From: JBBSBL01 sp046330255
GTDB lineage: Bacteria; Actinomycetota; Thermoleophilia; Solirubrobacterales; Solirubrobacteraceae
DNA length: 64,000 nucleotides
NCBI GenBank assembly: GCA_046330255.1
Contig: JAXLTC010000001.1
Span: forward strand, 248,001-312,000
Direction: 5' to 3'
The position numbers and the translations under genes are program-made. Below the pieces are notes generated by a model. The model had not been told where the DNA came from. It saw only the letters and a list, made by a program, of their open reading frames with translations, and did no database searches. This document shows positions 58,163 through 64,000 of the stretch, piece by piece; the first letter of the stretch is position 1, and each line of letters opens with the position of its first letter.

Positions 58163-59419
58163 CTACTTCGCCTTCGCGGCGTCGGCGTGCGCCTTGGCGA
58201 TCGCCTTGAGGCCCTTCTCGCCGACCAGCAGGTCCGCGCGCACCGTCCCGCTCAGCGCCACGTCGACGGCGGGGAAGCGGCGCGCCGCCGCGCGTGCCGC
58301 GTCGAGCGCGATGACCGTCGTCTCGCCGCCGTAGGGCTTGGCCGCGGTCGCGATCACGGTCAGCGACCCGCCGTCCGGGACGTTGCGGGCGGCGGCAAGG
58401 ACCTTCCGCGCCGCCGGGGCGTGCAGGCCCTCGAGCGTGTCCACGAGCAGGACCGCATGGCCGCCGCGCGCGGCCGTCCGCCGCGCCGCCTCGAGCGCGC
58501 GATCCACCGCGTGTCCCTGCGTCTCGGCGGAGTCCGCGATCGTCGCCGCCTGCACGGGCGGGGTCGGCGAGGCGCCCCAGCCGGGAACCTCCTCGGGCCG
58601 CACGCCCGCCAGCGCGAGCGAGGGCTCCAGGTCGGCGTCGGCGGCGAGGCGCTCGGCCAGCGCGCGCAGCAGCTCGCTCTTGCCGGCGCGGGCCCCGCCG
58701 ACGACGAGCACGCGCGAGCCGCGGCCGAACGGCGCCACGCGGTCCACGAGGTGGAGCGTGTCATCGTCCTTCCCGAGCTCGATCTGCCGGTCCGGGAACG
58801 TGGCCTGCAGGTCGTCGAAGCGGGCGGGGGTCGCGTCCTCGGCGGGGACGCCGTCGATCGTCTCGACGCGGACCAGGGACGGGTGGCGCTCCGAGCGCCG
58901 GGGGGCCCGCACCGGGCCGGAGACGCGGTTCCCGCCGGCGAGCTCGCAGCGGCGGATCTGGGCGGCGGAGACGTAGACGTCGCCGTCGCTGTGCTCCGGC
59001 GGGTCGACGCGCACGAAGCCGGAGCCGTTCGGCAGGACGTCCAGCTCCCCGTCGACGTGCTCGGCGGCCTGCTGCTCACCGCCCGACGGCTCCTCGCGCT
59101 CGTCACGCCCCCGGCCGCGCCCGCGGCCTCCGCGACGGCGGCGCGGGCGGGCGGGCTCGGCGTCCTCCTCCTCGTCGCCGCCGGGCTCCGCGGCCGCCGG
59201 CGACGGCTCCTCGGCGCCGCCGGCCTCCGCCGCTTCCCCGTCGCCGTCACCGTCGCCGGGCGGCACGGGCGCCTCGCCGCCGTCCTGGCGGGCCAGGATC
59301 GCGTCGACGAGGTCGGCCTTGCGCAGGCGCCGGTAGGAGTCGAGACCGATCTCCGAGGCGATGGCGTGGAGATCGGCGAGCGGGCTCGCCTCGAGGGCGG
59401 AGCGGTCGAGCACGGACAA
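58163..59419 (-). CDS. Rho-like protein with reduced ATPase domain
   Basis: The product has 418 residues. TTG 59419 is chosen because GGAGG lies 6 nt upstream and the protein then starts SVLDRSALEASPLADLHAIA, the usual Rho N-terminus. An SAP-like Rho-N domain (about 11-43) is followed by an acidic then Arg/Gly-rich linker, a cold-shock-type RNA-binding domain (about 123-195; DVLPNGSGFVRVDPPEHSDGD) and an ATPase domain with Walker A GGARAGKS (241-248), RPEEV (274-278), VLLVDTLEG (323-331), NVPDGGSLTVIATA (346-359) and VDVALSGTVRADLL (385-398). Compared with E. coli Rho it lacks the LARAYN/Q-loop region (about 25-40 residues) and the C-terminal helices. It may be a divergent paralogue with RNA binding but altered helicase. 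Confidence 0.8.
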   Translation of the reverse strand: MSVLDRSALEASPLADLHAIASEIGLDSYRRLRKADLVDAILARQDGGEAPVPPGDGDGDGEAAEAGGAEEPSPAAAEPGGDEEEDAEPARPRRRRGGRGRGRGRDEREEPSGGEQQAAEHVDGELDVLPNGSGFVRVDPPEHSDGDVYVSAAQIRRCELAGGNRVSGPVRAPRRSERHPSLVRVETIDGVPAEDATPARFDDLQATFPDRQIELGKDDDTLHLVDRVAPFGRGSRVLVVGGARAGKSELLRALAERLAADADLEPSLALAGVRPEEVPGWGASPTPPVQAATIADSAETQGHAVDRALEAARRTAARGGHAVLLVDTLEGLHAPAARKVLAAARNVPDGGSLTVIATAAKPYGGETTVIALDAARAAARRFPAVDVALSGTVRADLLVGEKGLKAIAKAHADAAKAK

Positions 59420-59501
59420 GGGGTCCTCCGGTTCTGGGGTCGGTGGGCGCCCGGCCGCGTTGGGACAGCGGCCGGCGACGGGCGCGGCGCAGCCTAGAGG
59501 A

Positions 59502-60425
59502 TCACCCCGGCGGCCGCGCGCCCGGCGGCTCGCGGCGCAGATCCTCGGCGAGGCGCGCGTCGCGGTCGATCTCGCGCTCGCCGCGCAGCACGGCGCGCAC
59601 GGCCAGGAAGTCGGCTGCCGCGGCGACATCGTGGACCCGGAAGAGGTGCGCGCCGGCGTCGACGCCCCACGCCAGCGCGGCCAGCGTCCCGGCGCCGCGC
59701 TCCCGCGGCGGGCGGCCGGTGACGGCGCCGACGAAGTCCTTGCGCGAGATGGCCAGCAGGACCGGCCGCCCGAGCTCCAGGACGGCGTCCAGCCCGCGCA
59801 GCGACTCGACGGTCTGCGCCGGGGTCTTGCCGAAGTCGGGGCCCGGGTCCAGGACGATGTGCTCGGCGGAGAGGCCCTGCTCCGCGGCGAGCTCCATCCT
59901 GTCGCGCAGGAACGCCACGACGTCGGCCGTGACCCGGCCGTCGTTGGCGGGGTCGAGCAGCTTGCGCTTCGGGGGCGCATAGGTGTGCATGAGGACCAGC
60001 GCCGCACCGGCCTCGGCGCAGACCCGCGCGAGCGCCGGATCCCGCAGGCCGCTCACGTCGTTGACCATGCAGGCGCCGGCCTCGATCGCGGCGCGCGCGA
60101 CGGCCGGCTTGTAGGTGTCGACCGATACCGGCGCGCCGAGCTCGCCGGCCACGCGCTCGACGAGCGGCACGACGCGCGCGATCTCGACGTCCGGGTCGAC
60201 CGCGGGCGTTGTCGTGACGCCGGACTCGCCGCCGACGTCGATGATGTCCGCGCCGGCCTCGAGCAGCTCGGCGGCCAGCTCGACCCGGCGCTCGAGCGTG
60301 CCGCGCTCGCCCCCGTCGGAGAACGAGTCGGGGCTGGCGTTGACGATCCCCATCAGCCACGGGCGCTCGCCGAGCGTCAGCGTGCGGCCGGCGGCGCGCA
60401 GCTCGTGGACGGCGACCGGCGGCAT
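59502..60425 (-). CDS. folP: Dihydropteroate synthase family protein
   Basis: This 307-residue TIM-barrel enzyme joins pterin diphosphate and p-aminobenzoate. The first signature MGIVNASPDSFSDGG (25-39) and the DVGGES strand are clear; the usual STRPG of loop 2 is replaced by SGVTTT. Later motifs DTYKPAVARAA, MVNDVSGLRDP, DPGPDFGKTPAQT and ISRKDFVGAVTGRPPRERGAGTLAA are close to but not the same as classic DHPS (DPGFGFGK). The end (HLFRVHDVAAAADFLAV) resembles FolP2-like actinobacterial paralogues. It may be the only folP or a second one. It starts 185 bp from a divergent gene. Confidence 0.82.
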   Translation of the reverse strand: MPPVAVHELRAAGRTLTLGERPWLMGIVNASPDSFSDGGERGTLERRVELAAELLEAGADIIDVGGESGVTTTPAVDPDVEIARVVPLVERVAGELGAPVSVDTYKPAVARAAIEAGACMVNDVSGLRDPALARVCAEAGAALVLMHTYAPPKRKLLDPANDGRVTADVVAFLRDRMELAAEQGLSAEHIVLDPGPDFGKTPAQTVESLRGLDAVLELGRPVLLAISRKDFVGAVTGRPPRERGAGTLAALAWGVDAGAHLFRVHDVAAAADFLAVRAVLRGEREIDRDARLAEDLRREPPGARPPG

Positions 60426-60610
60426 CCGCCGGGAGGCTAGATGGTCTCCATGGCACTGTCCTACCCTGCGGTCGCAGGACGACCACCAACCAGGACGGCA
60501 CGGGGGGAGCAGGCCCCGCAGGAGGTGCGCACGGCTCCCGGACGCCTCCCGTCGCTGATGCAGTTCGGCCGGCCCGACGACCGGCTCGCGGACAGCCGGA
60601 CCGCCGTAGG

Positions 60611-61954
60611 ATGCCGACCGTGGTGAGCCACCCCGCAGCGAGGCGATGCTCCGGCGCCCTCGCCTTCGCCGTGACGGCCGCGCTCGCGGCGAGCGCGCTC
60701 GCCGCGCCGGCCGCCGGCGCCGCGCGCTTCCCGCTGAGCTCGTGCCTGTGGCTGGGGCCGGCCGCGGGCAACAGCCCGAGCGCCGATACCAACTACGCCT
60801 TCCCGGACTCCGGCGCGATCTACTGGACCGCGCAGATCGAGCTTCCGCCCGGCTCGACGCTGCTCCTGCACGGGCGCTACGTGCACGGGCGCTACCAGTC
60901 GCTGAACTCCTACGGGACCGCCGCGGAGCCGACCGACGCGCTGAACGACGTCTCCACGCGCCCCGACCGCGGCTCGCGCAACCCCTTCGCCGTGGGCGCG
61001 CCGCGCCTGCTGCGCAACCGCTCCTACACCGCGCGGATCGTCGACCTGCCCGCGCCGGCGTCGCGCTCGGCCCGTGCCGCGAACACGCTCTACGCGGGCG
61101 TCGCGGGCCAGGCGCGGCAGCGGATCATCTACCGCGTCTATCTCCCGGATCGCGGCCGCGACCTGACCGGCGGCGTCGGCCTCCCGTCACCCGAGCTGCG
61201 GCTCGCAGACGGCACCTCGCTCGAGGGACGCGCCGCGTGCTCGGCGCTGCGCGTCGCGCGCGGGCGCCTGCCGCTCACGACCCTGCCGCGCGCGCTCTAC
61301 GACTCGCTGCGCGACCAGCCCGGCAAGCCGCCCACCTTCCCCGCCCGGCGCGTGCCGGTGTTCCGCGCCTTCTACAACATCGCCTTCAGCATCGCCTGCG
61401 TCTTCCACGACCGGTGCGGAGGCGACCCGGTCCGGACGGGCGGCCAGTACAGCAACATCGACAACAACTACGTCTCGGCGCAGGTCAGCCGCGGCTTCGG
61501 GGCCGTCCTGGTACTGCGCGGCAAGCTGCCGCACACGCCGGACACCTACCCGGGGCCTCGCCGCATGCCGGCCGGGCAGATGCGCTACTGGTCGATCTGC
61601 CAGAACGAGTCGCTCTACACCACGCGCGGAGCGGGGTGCGTCTACGACCACCAGATCCCGGTCGACCGCCGCGGCTACTACACGATCGTGACGAGCCGAT
61701 CGGCCGATCGGCCGAACAACGCGCGGACGCGCTGCGGCGTCGCGTTCATCCCCTGGCCGGCGCGCGGCGACGGCGCGGGCCATCCCGGCGACGGCCTGCT
61801 GCTGGTGCGCAACATGCTGCCCGCCGCGAGCTTCCGCTGGGCCATCCAGCGCACCCGCCGCCCGGGCGACGAGCAGCGGGTGATGGGGCCGTACTACCCG
61901 CGCGGCACCTACATGAGCAGGGCGGCTTTCCAGCGCCGGGGCTGCCGGCGCTGA
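60611..61954 (+). CDS. Secreted protein of unknown function
   Basis: This 447-residue protein starts at ATG 60611 with a signal peptide (SGALAFAVTAALAASALAAPAAGA). The mature part is rich in aromatic residues and Arg, and has several cysteine pairs (SCLWLG, SIACVFHDRCGG, ICQNE ... GCVYD). Segments like ADTNYAFPDSGAIYWTAQIELPPGST, NNYVSAQVSRGFGAVLVLRGKLPHTPDTYPG and MPAGQMRYWSICQNE look well conserved in style, suggesting a known secreted family of actinobacteria (DUF-type). No catalytic motif can be named. It is monocistronic and convergent with the next gene at 9 bp. Confidence 0.75.
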   Translation: MPTVVSHPAARRCSGALAFAVTAALAASALAAPAAGAARFPLSSCLWLGPAAGNSPSADTNYAFPDSGAIYWTAQIELPPGSTLLLHGRYVHGRYQSLNSYGTAAEPTDALNDVSTRPDRGSRNPFAVGAPRLLRNRSYTARIVDLPAPASRSARAANTLYAGVAGQARQRIIYRVYLPDRGRDLTGGVGLPSPELRLADGTSLEGRAACSALRVARGRLPLTTLPRALYDSLRDQPGKPPTFPARRVPVFRAFYNIAFSIACVFHDRCGGDPVRTGGQYSNIDNNYVSAQVSRGFGAVLVLRGKLPHTPDTYPGPRRMPAGQMRYWSICQNESLYTTRGAGCVYDHQIPVDRRGYYTIVTSRSADRPNNARTRCGVAFIPWPARGDGAGHPGDGLLLVRNMLPAASFRWAIQRTRRPGDEQRVMGPYYPRGTYMSRAAFQRRGCRR

Positions 61955-61963
61955 GCCGCGCCC

Positions 61964-64000
61964 TCAGCGGCGCGACCGCTTGCGCTTCGGCTTGGGCTTG
62001 GGCTTGTAGACCGTGACGTAGCGCTGGACGACGCTCGAGTTGCCGGCCACGTCGCGGACCACCACCCGCACGCGGAAGCGCCCGGTGCGCGGGTAGTAGT
62101 GGACGAAGCTCGCCGCCAGCGCCGCCACCCCGCGCCGCGACGAGACGCGGGCGACCTTGCCGTCGCCGAACTCGACGCGGATGCCGACGAGGCCCGACGC
62201 CTTCGCCGCGTCCGCGCCGCGCGTCCTCGCGCGCGGGCGGGCACGGCTGCGGCGCGAGCGCGCCCCGGAGGGCCTGCGCGCACTCGCGCGGCGTCCCGGA
62301 CGGGCGTGGCGGCGCTTCGCGCTCGCGGCGGCGCGCCGAGACGGGACGCGCGCCCCGCTGCCGGCTCCCCCGCCGCCGCCGGGCGTCGTGGCCGGGAGCG
62401 GCGGCTCGTCGAGGGCATCGACCCGGAAGCGTACGCCGGCCGCGAGCAGGCTGCGGGACGGCAGCCCCGTGATCTCGACGGTCGGCGGGGTCCCGTCGAT
62501 CTGCACGAACGACCCGCCCCCCGCGCGCTGCTGGCCGCGGCGGTCGGCGGCCGACACCTGCCAGGCATAGCGGCCGTCGGCGAGCGGCCCCGGCAGCCGG
62601 AACTCGGTGCGGCGCGTGGTCCCCGCGAACCGGCCGTCGAGCGTGACCGTGTAGACGGCCCCGCCCCACAGCTCGCGCGAGGTGGTCCAGCGGACCACCG
62701 GGCGGCGCGAGCGGGTGAAGCCGGTGGAGGCCGACGCGACGAACCGCCCGGGGGGCTGGTCGCCGCTGGCCACGACCAGGCTGCGCGCCCCGGCCGGGCC
62801 CTGGAGGAAGGCCACCGCGATGTCTCCGTAGCCGTCCGCGGCGGCCTGGAGCCCGTCCTCGGCGTCGGTGGCGCCGAGGTCCGCGTTGGACAGCGTGACC
62901 TGCGGGTCGAAGCTCCCGTCGCCGTACGGGCGGCCGACTATCTCCGGCTGGGTGCCGCCGGCCTCCTCCCAGATGGCGAGCGTCGCCGCGCCGCTGCTGG
63001 CGGCCACCGCGGGGTGCGCGGCACCGCCGCCGGGCGTCGCGTCGATCTGCTGCGGCCCCAACAGGTTCACGCGGCTGCCGAGAATCGTCCCGATCACGTC
63101 GCCGGAGTCGCCGCGGGTATCGACCACCATCCCGCGCCCGCTGCCGGACGCCGCGACGCGGGGCGGCTCGGCGTCCTCGACCCCCGGCGAGCCCTGGCCG
63201 TCGACCGCCATCTCGGGCAGGAAGAGCGACCCCCGCAGGCGGCGCACGAATCCGCGCATCACCGGTCCAACCTGCTGGCGCCAGGTGACCACGGCGTAGG
63301 AGGAGTCGTTCAGCGTCGCGATCTCCGGGCTCTCGCCGGCGCTGCCGGGCAGGCTCGCCTGCGGCGCCACGATGCTCGGCTGGGTACCCCACACGCGCCT
63401 GGCGTGGATCTCGCCGGCCTCGCCCCACGCGACGATCCCGATCCCGTCCGCCGAGGCGGCGACCTTCGGGCGCCCGTCGCCCGCGCCCGCGGCCCGCGCG
63501 GGATCGACGTCCAGCGGCGCCCCGACAAGCGACCAGCCGCCGGCGCCGCGCGCGAACGCGACCCGCACGTCGCTGCCGCCCGCCCCCGGCGCCGCGAAGG
63601 CGAGGTAGGACTTGCCGTGCACGCTGGTCGAGATCGAGGGCGGGCCGACCGGGCCGCCCCCGTAGAGCAGCGTCGGGCCGCTCCACGGCTGGTCGGCCGA
63701 CGGGCGTATCAGCGTGTAGAGCGCGCCCCCGTTGAGGAACGCGACCCGCACCGCGCCGCCCGGCGCGACCGCCACGGCGGGGCTGGAGGAGCCGCCGGGC
63801 AGACCGGAGTCGAGCTGCTCGGGCGCGCTCCAGGCGCCGTAGGCCAAGCGCGAGGCGAACACGCGGTCGGCGCCGCCGACGCGCTTGACGTAGACGAGCG
63901 CGCCGGTGCCGTCGAGCGCGATGTCCATGCCGTCGACCGAGCGCAGGTCAGCGCTTGGCCCGTCGATCGGCTCACCGGGGAAGTACGCGGCGGGAGCCGA
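61964..64000 (-). CDS. Large secreted/cell-surface repeat protein, 5' end outside the window
   Basis: The frame is open from the window end (SAPAAYFPGEPIDGPSAD is readable before ATG 63928) to TGA 61964, at least 678 residues. Repeated segments like GGSSSPAVAVAPGGAVRVAFLNGGALYTL, GRPKVAASADGIGIVAWGEAGEI and GAAHPAVAASSGAATLAIWEEAGG indicate a multi-bladed beta-propeller or sialidase-like repeat fold. Then comes an Ig/fibronectin-like part (RPVVRWTTSRELWGGAVYTVTLDGRF) and a PKD-like end (ASFVHYYPRTGRFRVRVVVRDVAGN) followed by a Lys/Arg-rich tail (YKPKPKPKRKRSRR) that could bind wall polymers. Function is unknown. Confidence 0.7.
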   Translation of the reverse strand, partial: SAPAAYFPGEPIDGPSADLRSVDGMDIALDGTGALVYVKRVGGADRVFASRLAYGAWSAPEQLDSGLPGGSSSPAVAVAPGGAVRVAFLNGGALYTLIRPSADQPWSGPTLLYGGGPVGPPSISTSVHGKSYLAFAAPGAGGSDVRVAFARGAGGWSLVGAPLDVDPARAAGAGDGRPKVAASADGIGIVAWGEAGEIHARRVWGTQPSIVAPQASLPGSAGESPEIATLNDSSYAVVTWRQQVGPVMRGFVRRLRGSLFLPEMAVDGQGSPGVEDAEPPRVAASGSGRGMVVDTRGDSGDVIGTILGSRVNLLGPQQIDATPGGGAAHPAVAASSGAATLAIWEEAGGTQPEIVGRPYGDGSFDPQVTLSNADLGATDAEDGLQAAADGYGDIAVAFLQGPAGARSLVVASGDQPPGRFVASASTGFTRSRRPVVRWTTSRELWGGAVYTVTLDGRFAGTTRRTEFRLPGPLADGRYAWQVSAADRRGQQRAGGGSFVQIDGTPPTVEITGLPSRSLLAAGVRFRVDALDEPPLPATTPGGGGGAGSGARVPSRRAAASAKRRHARPGRRASARRPSGARSRRSRARPRARTRGADAAKASGLVGIRVEFGDGKVARVSSRRGVAALAASFVHYYPRTGRFRVRVVVRDVAGNSSVVQRYVTVYKPKPKPKRKRSRR

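Noticed and set aside
60441..60626. 61-residue plus-strand frame between folP and the secreted-protein gene
   Set aside because: No ribosome site and no protein-like composition; it lies in the divergent promoter region.
1..64000. tRNA, rRNA, CRISPR, prophage or integrase genes
   Set aside because: None was recognised on either strand by reading; short or unusual RNAs could still be missed without a covariance search.

Overview
The window is very GC-rich and densely packed. It reads as chromosome of a high-GC actinomycete, most plausibly from the Thermoleophilia/Solirubrobacterales side of Actinomycetota. That placement is inferred from codon use, many GTG/TTG starts, a MurE with the DNPR signature of the meso-diaminopimelate type, a SARP-type regulator, a two-subunit glycine decarboxylase, a division cluster without ftsA, and many secreted or DUF559-type proteins. 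No rRNA, tRNA, CRISPR array or insertion sequence was recognised. It was not compared with any database.

Region 1 (1-4.1 kb, plus strand): the end of a blue-copper protein, a four-helix membrane protein, a GMC flavoprotein oxidoreductase, a lipocalin/CrtC-like protein and a small secreted protein. Region 2 (4.2-13.3 kb, minus strand): a complete respiratory nitrate reductase operon narGHJI with a monohaem cytochrome c attached as fifth gene, then a large GAF-GAF-SARP-BTAD regulator. The regulator probably controls the operon, because an 11-bp-spaced direct repeat of SARP type sits just upstream of a candidate narG -10 element. A divergent haem A synthase gene (ctaA/COX15) follows. Region 3 (14.5-28.5 kb, almost all minus): metK, der, a methyltransferase, cmk, aroA, tyrA, aroF, hisC, aroH, rluB, scpB, scpA and trpS. 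Many neighbours overlap by 4 nt, so this is a housekeeping superoperon joining aromatic amino-acid synthesis, ribosome maturation and chromosome segregation. It is interrupted by rlmN, which is inverted between scpB and rluB, and by one small lipoprotein gene.

Region 4 (28.6-30.9 kb): a DUF559/AbiEi-like gene, a secreted unknown protein and a 124-bp tandem duplication. Region 5 (30.9-35.3 kb): the glycine cleavage genes gcvT-gcvH-gcvPA-gcvPB. Region 6 (35.4-50.6 kb): the division and cell-wall cluster mraZ-rsmH-ftsL-ftsI-murE-murF-mraY-murD-ftsW-murG-murC-ftsQ-ftsZ, led by a promoter whose spacer carries two MraZ boxes, with a second promoter in front of ftsZ. murB, ddl and ftsA are not in this cluster.

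Region 7 (51-57.5 kb): a compact Tad-type pilus/secretion locus. It reads response regulator, histidine kinase, CpaB, a secreted calcium-binding-repeat protein, the TadA ATPase, a frameshifted TadB and TadC. Region 8 (57.7-64 kb): an acidic unknown protein, a shortened Rho-like factor, an atypical dihydropteroate synthase-family gene and two secreted proteins, the last running off the window.

The points most worth following up are the nar regulatory unit (cysteine-rich GAF plus SARP site), the 20-bp bulged hairpin between trpS and the DUF559 gene, the reduced Rho, the sensor-coupled Tad locus with a broken tadB, and the in-frame stop joining the membrane protein to the GMC enzyme.
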